Shown here piece after piece: positions 22,601 through 33,600 of a stretch of DNA of 64,000 bases. Source of the stretch: Heterotrichella gracilis (taxonomy: Eukaryota; Sar; Xanthophyceae; Tribonematales; Xanthonemataceae); NCBI GenBank assembly GCA_032358255.1, contig JAULBX010002778.1, positions 1-64,000 on the forward strand, given 5' to 3'. The notes below the pieces were generated by a model. That model did not search any database. It was not told where the DNA came from and saw only the letters and a program-made list of their open reading frames with translations. The translations under genes were made by a program, and so were the position numbers. Each line of letters begins with the position of its first letter. Positions within the stretch are counted from its first letter, which is position 1.

Positions 22601-25600
22601 CACGGAGAAGTCACGCAGGGGCGGGGGGGTGGCGGGGGGTGGGGCAGCGGCGGCGGGACCCCGCGGGCTGGCGGTAAGGTCAATGGCGCGAGCGGTGGGG
22701 GTGCCTGCCTTGCTGGTTGTGGCCGCCTCGCTAAGGTTAAGACCGCTGTCATCCACCTGTGGGGCATTAAGGTATGCGGTGGTCATGGGTGTGGGATAGA
22801 CCAAGGAACACCATGAATTGAATCAACCCCACTGCATCGTTCTGTATGATTCCTAACCGAAGCATCAACAGGTTGTGAATAGCGATGTCACAATGCCTGG
22901 GGCGGCTCACACGAAATGGCATGGCTGCATCTTAGCCACCTGGCTGATTCGGCTGCGTGTGTCTCCCCATCCCCCACCCAGCTCACCTTTGCATCCGCTA
23001 CCGACATTGCCAGTGCTAGCTGCAGCTGCTCTTCGTCACTCAACCCATTCACAGCACCGCCAGGCCCACCACCTCCCGCCTGCGTCTCGCCGCCCTCCTC
23101 CCCACCAGGTGGTCCAGCGGCATCCTCCTGAGGCACCCGTGAGGGAAGGCAGGGGGGGTAAGGGGCACACATGAGGGTGGGGAGGCACCCTGCCCACACC
23201 TATCTGCAAGTGGGCTGGGTGTGTGCTGGCAGTGCGTGCCTGCCGCTGTGTGTGGGTGCATACCTACCTACCATGTGGCAGCTGATGATGTGCAGATTTC
23301 AAACTAGGCAGGGAGAAGCTGTGAGCACAGCGGGGCGGTACCCATAATGCCAATGTCAACACCGCTTCTCTTTGGTTGTTCGATACAAATATTCATGCAA
23401 ATTTCCTAATGCATTCATGTATTTTTGTTTACATTTATACACAGAAATCCTTCACTGACAACAGCCCAACTCTCAAGAGGCACAGCACAGCATCACCAGC
23501 CCCCACTTCCTTGCTACCCACCGCTGCGCCATGACTGCCCCTCCCCGCTGTCGCCGCCTGCCACGCGTTGCGCAGGTAGCGCCACACATCACCCGGCACC
23601 ACCGCCCGCCGCGCCTTGGGCCCCGACCCCTGTGGCGCCAGTGCGCCGTGGGGGCAGCTGATGCCCTCGCTGGGCGGTTGGAAGGGCATGCTGCCCTGGC
23701 GCCGCTTCCAACCCCTGCGGTGGAGTGATGGGTGTTACGGGCCTCAGCCACACAGCCCCAAGTGTCCGCATGCGGTGCACGAAGGGGGCCCTTGCCCAGC
23801 ATGGAAGTGCGCCAGCCACGCATTGCACCCGTCTCGAGCACAGTGCAATGCCCAGGCCCCACTGAGTGCCAGGGCTATTGTTGTGCTTGCGCCCTAGATA
23901 CGCTCATTGAGGCGCTGCATGTTCAAATGCACGAGAGAGTGACAAGCAGTGCGGTTTCAATGACATGCCGCACGTGAGCCATGTCTTGGACACGTAGAAG
24001 TCGCCGGGCATTGGGGGCGCCTCATCCTTCTCCCGCTCATCCAGCAGTGCAATAACATTTTGGCGCATCTGGAGGAACGGGAGGGGCACCAGGGAGTGCG
24101 TATTGCCATCAAGGCAGCACACCAGGGACCAAACGGTTAACGTGCCTTGCATGCCCTGCTGAAGCCTGTATCTGTGCAGTGCACCTAATGGCACGCTCAG
24201 CAATCCATACTCATGCCAAGTGTCAGCCAGCCAGTCTCAGTGACCCGATCACTAGCTTGGCCCGCTGCACATGCATCATGCCAGACAACAACTACAATAG
24301 TGCTGGGCGGTACCTGCCTGCCCCCCCCACCCACCCCACTGTAGCCCACCTGTCCCTGCTCGTCTGCCGCCAGGCCCCCAGCCAGCGTCCCCACCACACA
24401 CGTGGCGCACATGTCCTCCAGGCGCACCATGGGCCCCCCTCCGTGTGCCTCTACCAGCGCCTCCCACGCCTGGCAGCTGAGGCGCTTCATGGCTGGTGCA
24501 AGGGGGGAAAGGGTGGGTGGTGGGCAGCAGGGGGGGTGCCAGGTGGGCCACTACCATCACTTTGGTCTTAGGAGAAATGGGTTAAACGCAATTTATTTCA
24601 GGGGGTCCTTGAATATTTCCGAGCCTAAAGCCTAGCCAAGGTTCTTTCATAGCCAAAAGTGGTCAACAGTGATGCCAAACTCGAGAGAAGGGACTTAACA
24701 CATGGGATATTACTCGAATTATCAAATTATTGATTTAAGTTCGGTGGAAGCAGGGCTTCCATGGCAACTTGGCATGCATGAAACATAGATAACCAGATAT
24801 ACAGACAAGATATACCAACATGGGGAACATGTTGCAAACTGGCCACCAGCCCTGCGGCCCCTACCTGCGCCCTTGGTGGGGTCAAGCTTGCCATGGGCGC
24901 ACAGCAAGGGGGAGTTGTCAATGGCGGGGGGAGGGGAGGGGGAGTTCGCCCAGCCCTGCAGCCACTCGCTGGCCACCATGCAGCAGGGGTCCTCGGGCTC
25001 TGGCGCCACCGCCAGCGCCATGACGCCGCGCACCGCCTCCCGTCTTGCCTCTATGCGCCCCGTCATGTCGCGCCGCGCCGCACCGTACTCCTCCTCGGCC
25101 GCTGCCTGCTGCTTGTGCAGGGCGGAGATGTGCTCCGACAGGCTGCAGGGGGGGGGCGACACACATGGCATCAGTCCAAGGGAGGAAGAATACAAACATG
25201 GCATGTGTGCAAACTGGGGGGGATTAGAGAAGGTGCAACAAATGCAGATGTGTGCATGCTGCGTGGCATGCGCTACCTTGCGCTGCACACAGCACGCCAA
25301 GGGCAGTGTGCGGCTACCAGTCCCCTCCCCACACTTGACCCCATGCCCCCACATGGCGCTCACCTTGGGTCCACATCAGGGTGCGCCTCCTGCGCCCAGT
25401 GCGGCGGCTGCCACCCCTTGCGCCGGTACATGAGCATGTAGGCATTGGCGGAGGTGAGGCTGTCAGGGGGCCCAGCGGGGGGGGCAGGGGAGGAGGTGGA
25501 GGGGGGCTCATCAGGCTCGTCTGCATCCAGCATGATGACATCGCCGTCGGAGGTCCCAGGTTCGGGATCGGGCAAGGAATCGTCCCCTTTAGTTTTCTTC

Positions 25601-28600
25601 CGTTTGTTTCCCTTGCCACCTGCTCTGGATGCAGCGCCCTGCGCATGCGGGGTGGGGGTGGGGAGTGTCAGCCACCAGGTACAACATGCATGCAGTGGGA
25701 CCTGAACGCACCCCACAGACCCATAGCAGCCAGGGCCACTGCCTGCAGGGAGCGGTTTTCAACCCAGGGTCATGTTATCACGCGATTCAGCTCGTCCCTG
25801 TTGCCCCTCCCTCTGTGCTCCTTACCTTCTTCTCCCCTGGCTGTGCGCCGTGGTCCGCGGTGCCCGCCTGCGGACCCCCCACCAGCTGCGACACCTCGCC
25901 ATCGTCCATGCGCCACCACGTACCACCGCCGCCCTCCTCACGCAGGTGGGCAACTGCAGCAGGGGAAAAAGGGGGAGCTCAGACCCTGCGCCAGAGCATG
26001 CCAACGCGCACGCACACATGCACAGGTCCACATGCAGGCACCAGTGCACGCCACTGCTGCAGCACTCTTTAGACCAGCCGGGAACGAGTCTCAGTGAACC
26101 CTCAACCCTAAACCCTAAACACAAAGGCCCGGGCCACAAAGTCCCGGATCTACCCTTCCCTCCCGGCTCACCATAATGTCCCTGGCTTGCAGATGTCCCC
26201 TTGTGGATGACCATGGCCACTAGCTCATACTCGTGATCCCCCCCGCTATCACCGCTGCCACGCCCCCCTTGCCCCGCCAGTGGGTTCACAAAGGCCCCCA
26301 GGTTGAGTGTCAAGGGGAAGCGCACCTTGTCGGACGCCTTCACCTTGTTGCCAGTCTGCAGCGCACAGCAGGGTTTGGACGAGAACATGAACGGTACTGC
26401 GACATTGCTGGAGATTGCTCGGCTGCTCAATACGCTCACACTCCACTGCGTGCATGTATGATACAGCAAGCAGCTGCATGCCCTGCTCCCCACATGGCCA
26501 CACACGCAACACACCCAATGAAGCCAGGCATCCAATGTGCATTGCCAGCACCCCACACTGCTTTATCGACACCCCATTTTCCCCGAGGTTCACCTTTAGA
26601 TCAAACACAAAGCGCTGCAGCGAGAGCGTGAGGTAGGGCGGCAGGGCGCGCAGGCGCAGCTGGCGAGTGGCGTCAACCTGAGGGGGGGGAGCGCAGGGGG
26701 GAGCATGGTGGGATGGTGGATGGTGGTGGCAAATGTGCACCTGCATGGGCTGTGGAAGATGAGACAAGTGCAGAGAAGACAATGTGTACCCACATCACAT
26801 CCTACCCACAGGCATGGCACCATGCTATACCCAGCAGGTACCGCAATCTTGCACGGCAACTATTGGCCATGCACCGCCACCATCTTAGCAGCAGCAAGGT
26901 GCGGTGCAGCAAGGTGAGGAGCCTATGTAGTTCACACCATTGCATGCCCTCCCCCACCTTTGCACAGCAGTGTTCGCACAGGTACTGGTTATCCCCTTCA
27001 AGCACCTCGGCAGACAGGAGCTGGGACTGCAAGGGGGGGAAGGAGTCAGGGGTTACGCGGAAGGAATACGGACGGATGTGGCAGTCAATGGCACTGATGA
27101 GGCCATGCCAATCCTCCCCCCATTGGCCATGCACCCCCCTCCCCTCCCCGCCCCTTACCAGGCTCTCCTCCAGCTGAGTCTTCCCCTTGACCTGCAGGTC
27201 GAGCTCGTAGAAGTGGGTACTGCGCTGGCTGCTGGCGGAGGCGTTGAAGCATACCTGGGGGGGGGGCATGGGGGGAATCTTGGGTTTGCCTGACCGTTCA
27301 AATTTGCAAGCACGACAATGTGGGGTGGCAATTGGCCATGGAGGATGTGGTGCATGGCAGGGGATACAGGCGGAGTCATGCAGCGTGTGTGTGGCATTTG
27401 GGCGCGTACCCCCCACAATGTTCCTTACCTGGCAAATTGTTTCATAGGCATACTCCCCCCTGAACAGCATGGGTATGAGCCCCTTCAGCTCCTGCACACC
27501 ACCACACCGCACACGCATCAGACACAGACTCCCAAACTCATCCCACCCATGTGGGTAGCCCAGCCCTTGCCGGGCGGCTGGCTCACGTGCATGGGCATGG
27601 GCCTTTGCGTGCGTGTGTGTGTGCGCGCAGCAGCTGTGGGACATGCATGCCGCCACTGCCAGGGTGGGATATGCACGCCAGCGCTAGGTGGGGATGGCCA
27701 GGACAGTCATGCACATGACCTCGCGCTCGCCCATGCGACCCCATCCGCAGAGCCCATGCAACCTCCTTGGCAGAGCCCATGCGCCCCCATTGGCAATGCC
27801 AGCCTCCCCTCTTTAACCCCCCACCTGCTGCGCCCCCCCCTCCATCTTCTTCTCCAGCATGGTCAGCAGCAGTTTCATGAACTCCTGGCCGTCCTGCACA
27901 AGGGACACTCAACACATCGATGACCATGAACCGCACCATGCACTGCCGTACACAGCGCACCACCGGCAGCGTGACCAAGGTGCTCTGCAGCTGCGGTGCA
28001 CTTAATGCCGCACTGCACACAGGCAGCAGATATGCATGTATATGCATGTAGCCCACCCCCGCCCCCGGCCTGTCTACCCCACCTGCTGCACCCTTGTGTC
28101 CAGGTGCAACGTCTGCGCCAGGCCGGCCGAGTCAACCACGCGCAGGGGTCCGCTCTGCAGCTGGGCAAATAGCTGCCTGCACAAAGGGGGGGCAGGGGGC
28201 AGGGGGTGAGGATGCCAATGAGAAGCAACAGGTGGCGTGGGGTGAGCTGGGGGCAGCGGCCCCTCGCTACTCCTCCATGCACTGTATCGAGCTGGACTGC
28301 ATCAGCCCCTGGTGCTGCGAGAGCGTGCATGCTGGATCAGCTGGTGGAGGGGCATTCCAACATGTTGACATGCATGATCAACGCCCCTGTCGTCATGCAG
28401 ACCGTGCTGCTCACATGCATGACCACCATCCCCACCCCCATCCCCACCCCCACCCCCACCCTCAGGCCCGAACCACCTCCCGCAGCGCCGCACTGATCAG
28501 ACACTGGGGTGTGCGCATGCAACCGGACAACTCCCTATGCATCGCCCCTCCACCATCCCCCGCTGCCTTACACCCACCTGAGTTCCGCCACCACCGGCTC

Positions 28601-29438
28601 CTGTGCGACCCCCCCCTTGAGTGCATATAGCCCCCCCCTGAACGCACCCATCGCTGCCAGGCACTGCAGTGGTGCGTTGACATAGCAGGTGTTGCCCAGG
28701 TTGCGCAGGCCGCAGGGGGTGGAGGGGGACTGCAGGGAGAGGGGAGGAAGGGGTGGGTGAACAGCTTGCTAGGGGTGAGGAGAGGGCGGTTGTGTTTGGG
28801 TGGAGGGGTCCGCATTTGTGCAGTGCCAGGCCCCCCAAATATCAGCAAGACTAAGTGTCCTGACATGTGCAGTGGGATGACTAGGCTGCACGTGCCGGAC
28901 TGTTTGTTAAATGTCCTGACAGTGCAGTTGGGGCAGGGCACCACACCTGGGCCGCTGCTGCTGCGCAGCAGTGTAGTGGCGTGCTTGTGCGGGGGTCTGA
29001 GCCTGAACTGGATCAGGTGCACTGCACCACACATTGCAAGAAACAAAGAATGGTCATGGTGTGCGTCTTGAGGGCTTATGTCAGTTCAGCCTGTACCCCC
29101 CACAACCCACTGGCACCCACTCCCCAGCCACCTACCTCGCGCTTGTTGTCCTCGGGGTTGTCGCCCAGACCCAGCAACGCCTGCAAGTCCCGTTGCCACA
29201 GACCCTTCTTTCGGAACCCCCCTGGCGCAGGCACCAGACCGCACAGGCAGCCAGGGTTTGCTTTCTTGCCCTGGCAGGCCTTGGAGCAGGGGTCTGGGCA
29301 GATGGTGTCAGCCCCCAGGAGGGACAGCTGCTCGGCGCCAGAGAGAGTCCCCGCCTCTGCTTTTGCTTTCAAGTCCCATAGCTGATTGGACGATAGGCTG
29401 GCTGCCTTCGGGCGTGGGCCCACCTTAGACCGCTTCAT
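19607..29438 (-). CDS. UBP26: UBP26/USP48-type ubiquitin-specific protease (23 exons)
   Basis: Cysteine protease removing ubiquitin; the plant ortholog acts on histone H2B. Exons (minus): 29438-29136, 28729-28578, 28176-28083, 27893-27825, 27491-27429, 27254-27159, 27026-26958, 26677-26594, 26355-26172, 25953-25826, 25638-25364, 25142-24865, 24492-24350, 24068-23974, 23714-23522, 23127-22987, 22756-22541, 22252-22092, 21690-21542, 21119-20971, 20764-20605, 20403-20279, 19891-19607. All phases close, giving 1203 aa. Catalytic Cys116 is in GLRNLGNTCYVNAPLQC, His370 in SASQGHYVAHLREE, Asp388/389 in WWRMDDGEV; CEHCC is part of the zinc finger. Three DUSP domains follow (about 560-640, 668-735, 895-990), then a ubiquitin-like domain ending near DSGTYDPNDMEAV. 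Between DUSP2 and DUSP3 lie a UIM (DEEQLQLALAMSVAD, 773-787) and a SIM-like AIDLT (813-817). Confidence 0.95.
21421..21440. repeat. CATGG pentanucleotide microsatellite in a UBP26 intron
   Basis: Four tandem CATGG units in the intron between exons starting at 21690 and 21119. A long A+T-rich block (about 21190-21400) in the same intron differs sharply in composition from the surrounding GC-rich gene. Confidence 0.8.
26105..26120. repeat. Interstitial telomere-like motif (CCCTAAA type)
   Basis: ACCCTAAACCCTAAAC occurs in a UBP26 intron. Similar TTTAGGG-type pieces are at about 22304-22316, 51058-51074 and 53043-53070. This is the Arabidopsis/Chlorella-type telomere unit and also matches the plant telo-box. 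Confidence 0.5.
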
Positions 29439-30602
29439 GGCTTCTGATGGGCGGTCACGGCATGGGCGTATGCATGAAGTGGCGTATGCATGCAGTTCCG
29501 TGCAACAGGTATATGCATGCAGGCCGATACACGACCAAAAAAAAAACGCAGTGCTGGCTGAAAGATGGTGAATAGTACTGGTTGTACGCTCGTGCATGCC
29601 TTAGAGCAGCTCGGCATGTTGTTTGAATAGTTTTGGGGGTGGTGTAGTGGAGGACAACGGGAGAGGAAGTCATTGCTAGGGTGTTACAACTCAGGTAAAA
29701 CCCTAGCATATATGATATAGAAAGAAAGAAAGAAACAAAAGGCCCACAGGAAACAGCCAGGATATATCAAAGCACAAACTACGGCTCCGAGCTTGCTGGT
29801 TTAGCCCATGTGGCCAGGGTCAAGGTAGTGGGGTCGTGGTTGTGCGGTCAAGCCCGCTGCGGCAAATTTCTACAGTTTTAAACATGTATGAAAATCAGAT
29901 TGAGTCAAGCTGCTTAAATGCTTAATTCCACTGGAAGCTTAGCAAGCATACAAACATGTCAAGGGACGTGTTTGACAGCCATGATAAGATAAAACCATGA
30001 AAGTATCCAGGTTTCTGACCACGTGCACAGTGTTGATTAATGAATTGCAGCTTGTGGTCAATACAAGTATCCACAACAACACACTGGGTGCAATGGCCCC
30101 AGCCATGGCACTGTGGCGTTGTTCTCTCGCTGGCACTCATAAGCTAATTTAAACACAACTGAAAACTGCTCTGCAAGAGTTGGAAGCAACCCCTGCGTCT
30201 GATAACTATGCCGCACCAAGACCCAGGTGCATGCATCCCCAGGATTCCTCGAAGCTGGCGGCAGGGTACAATTTTCATGTGTCAGTGCAATGGCAGAAAC
30301 AAATGACCTGCTCTGGCATGTGACATGAACTAAATCAAATTCGAATTCATATTCGAATTTGAAACACAAATGCTCACCCACTTTATTGCATATAGAGGTT
30401 GGCGCTCAGTACATATACAGGCTTGCGCACCATACACCACTCGCTGTGGCCTAGTGTATGGCTACATGGCTCCCCCCCGTCCCAAACGCACAATAAAAAA
30501 ATACGTAGTTCTCAACTGCACCGCTCGCTCACTCATAGCTAACAAAGCAATACTTATTTGCTGCAAAAGCCAGGGCCCAAAGGCGGCGCCACATGCCCCC
30601 GC
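29439..30602. other. Intergenic: UBP26 promoter and xylanase 3' region
   Basis: No gene is supported in 1.16 kb. It holds a short GAAA run at about 29717-29738 and an 11-bp perfect inverted repeat at 30336-30361. ORFs on the minus strand upstream of the UBP26 ATG continue its frame for a while (to about 29597) but without conservation, and are taken as 5' UTR. Confidence 0.5.
30336..30361. repeat. Perfect 11-bp inverted repeat with 4-base loop
   Basis: CAAATTCGAAT / TCAT / ATTCGAATTTG. It lies 240 bp beyond the xylanase stop and could fold as a hairpin in that transcript's 3' end; function unknown. Confidence 0.7.
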
Positions 30603-33600
30603 CTACAGCCCCTCGCTGCGCAGCGACACAGTGGTGTCGTGGCGCCGCTCCAGCACAATGTCAACGGACTGCCTGGGGCCCCCAGCGGTGGGCACCTCAA
30701 ACCTGCCTGTGAACTCCCTCCCACCTGCCATGGCCCTGTACTCGTAGGTCCCGTAGAACGCGCGCAGCTTCATGGCTTGCTTGCTCAGCTGCTGCGGCTT
30801 GGCTGCTGCGCGAGTGGTCCACCGCTCATTCCACAACTGCTTGATGGCCAGGGCGGCAGGCTTGGGCATGTTGTTTGTGCGGTAGATGCCGCCGTTCTCG
30901 ATCCAGTGGCCCAGGTCCCAGAAGCCCCACATGAGGATGGCCTTCACCTGTGGGATGGGGGCACATGGATCGAGGGAGGGTAATGGGCAGGTGCTGACTA
31001 AGGAGCATGCCTGGGGGTGCGATGTCCGGTACATGTGATTGCGCGTTTTGTGGTAATATCGCCCTGATTATGCATGATGTTGGTCATTTCATCCTGCACC
31101 TGGCCGTGGAGGAAGGCTACAAAAAATGCGATTGAGTTTCATCATGCCACCACACCCAAGTGCACCCCACCACCACCACCAGCGCCCGCCTTACCGCTCT
31201 GTGTGAGTAGAACAGTCGAATGAAGCTGACCATCTGGTCCGCCTGCTCCTGGTCAGACATGGTGCTCACAGGGGCAGCGTTGGCCGGCCAGTCTGTCATG
31301 AGGTCAAACTCGCTGATGTAGATGTCCAGGCCAAGGGAGGCAAGGCGGTCCAGGCGGAAGGCAATCATCTCAAGGCTGGTGTGGTTCACCTGGAATTGTG
31401 GGTGGGGGGTTGTTGAGTGGCGTGCTGCTCCCCTCCCACTCATTATCTGAAGATAATAAGGGCAAGATCTTGTGTACCATGCTACCATGCTTAATGCTGC
31501 CATTGATGAATATTTTGGCACCATGTGGTTCAAGCATGACCAAATGCACTGTGCCAGCCTACAGGATCATGATGAGGTGCCTGACCCACTCACCCGTATG
31601 TGCGCCTGCACCCCCACGCAGTGTATGGGTATGTTCTTGGCCTGCAGCTTCTCAACCAGCGTGATCATGTCGCGCCACCTGTCACCATCAATCAGGTCGT
31701 AGTCGTTGATGCACAGCTTGGCCTCGGGGTCGGCCACACGCGCGTACCAGAACGCCTCCATGAAAGTGTTGTCCCACAGGTCGCAGTCGTTGAGCAGGTA
31801 GTTCTCGTGCAGGGGCTCGTTCCACACGTCCCAGTGGTGGATGCGGCCGCGGAAGGCGGTGGTGTCGCGCGTGATGCGGTGGATCAGGTACCTACAAGGG
31901 GAAAGGGGGGGCAGTGGGCTGGGGATTGCGGGCAAATGTTGATGGGGTTGTTGCTTGAACATGTGATAGTGGCAGAGGTGGCATGTGATAGGAGTGAGGT
32001 TGACTGAGCAAAGCCCTTTACTGATGGTACCAAGGGTAACAAGGTAATAATAGTCCTATTATTACCTTATTACCCTTGATGGTACCTCATGCACCAATGG
32101 CCCTGCACACCTCATCAAGATGGCGGTAGTAATAAACAATGCTACTCATCAGGCTGTGTAATGTACAGCTCAATTTGCCGTGCCCCTCCCCACCCCACTC
32201 ACTTTTTGTACGCCTCACACCCGTCCTGCCTGGACCAGTGCTTGTCGTAGCCATAGCCCTGCGTCAGCCACTCCAGCGTGTGACCCACCACATGCGTGAT
32301 GCCGACCTGGTCAGCAAAGTCCAGGTAGCGCTGCTCAAACGTGTCGTGCTGCGCCTGGAACTGGCCCTGCTCCGGCTCGTACACCGGCCACTTGAGCAGG
32401 TTCATTGGGACGATGGCGTTGAAGTTCTCAACTGCGGCAGGCAGGGTGGGGTGAGGAGTGCATGTGAAGAGGGAGGTATATATGCATGGCAATGGGCATG
32501 GAATGCACACAACTAAAAACAGTTTAACGAGATATACAGTTTTTCCATCCCATATGGATTACATGGGTGCATGGCATGACCTTGAGGAAAGTTAACAACC
32601 CACAATCGCTACCTTTGCCAGCTTTACATGACATGATATATGCTGCAGGGCGAAACCACCTGTACAGGGTAATATGATGGCATGTGCATGCCAAACAAAA
32701 CCCGCTGGCAGCGCCTCCCCTGCACGCACCTAGGGTTTTCTTGTACCACTCGTACTGCCCTGGGTCAGTCACGTACTCCGGCCACGCCGCAGTGCCAAAG
32801 GGGAAGTCGTGCTTCACCTGCACCACCTCAAGCGCCTCCAGCCCCAGCGCAGGGCCACCCCCATGCTCCTTCACGTGCACCCACAGGTCGGCCCGGCGGT
32901 ACTTGGAGATGCGCGCATCTGCTTTCTTCATGACTGTGTGGTCCAGTGCTGTGCTTATGACGGTGACGTTGTCCAACTGGATTGTGCCCATGCATGCGCC
33001 CATGTTGATGGCGTAGTGCAGGGTCACGTTCTGTGCATCTGCGTTGAAGTAGTCGTATGCAAAGCGGGTCCAGCGGGAGGTGAGGTTGGAGCTGAAGCCT
33101 GCGCAAGGGGAGGGTCAGGGTCAGGTGGGCACAATATCAGTTGCAACACTTCATGCCAGACATGGTGCATAACTTGTGGCAGGCCAAGTGTTCAGGGTCG
33201 GGGGTCAGATGGGCGCCTTGGTGGATTCAGTGGCAGTGCCATGATCATCCCCGCCCTGCAGGGTACATGCACTGACAGGCGACAACCTTACAAATCTGTA
33301 CACCCCATGGCAGAGGGTTTGCTGCCGCTACGTAGTCCATGCTCCCCCCACCCCCATACCTGTATACCAGTACCACGTGGGTGGCCCGCTGATGATGTCG
33401 GTCTGCAGCGCACAGTCCTCGGTCCCGGGGGCCACGCGCGCCCAGAAGGAGAATGAGTAGAACTTGTTGGAGTACATGGCGATGTCGGGTGACAGCAGCT
33501 GCACCATGGAGGGCACAGACGTATTCTGCAGGATGTGGGCTGAGGCCCCATACTCCCCCTCGTAGGCGGCCTCGGGATCGCGCAGGTGCACGATGGCAAG

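Noticed and set aside
28441-28465. Run of CCCCAC/CCCCAT hexamers that resembles a small repeat array
   Set aside because: Short C-rich microsatellite within a UBP26 intron; no spacer structure, so not a CRISPR-like array.
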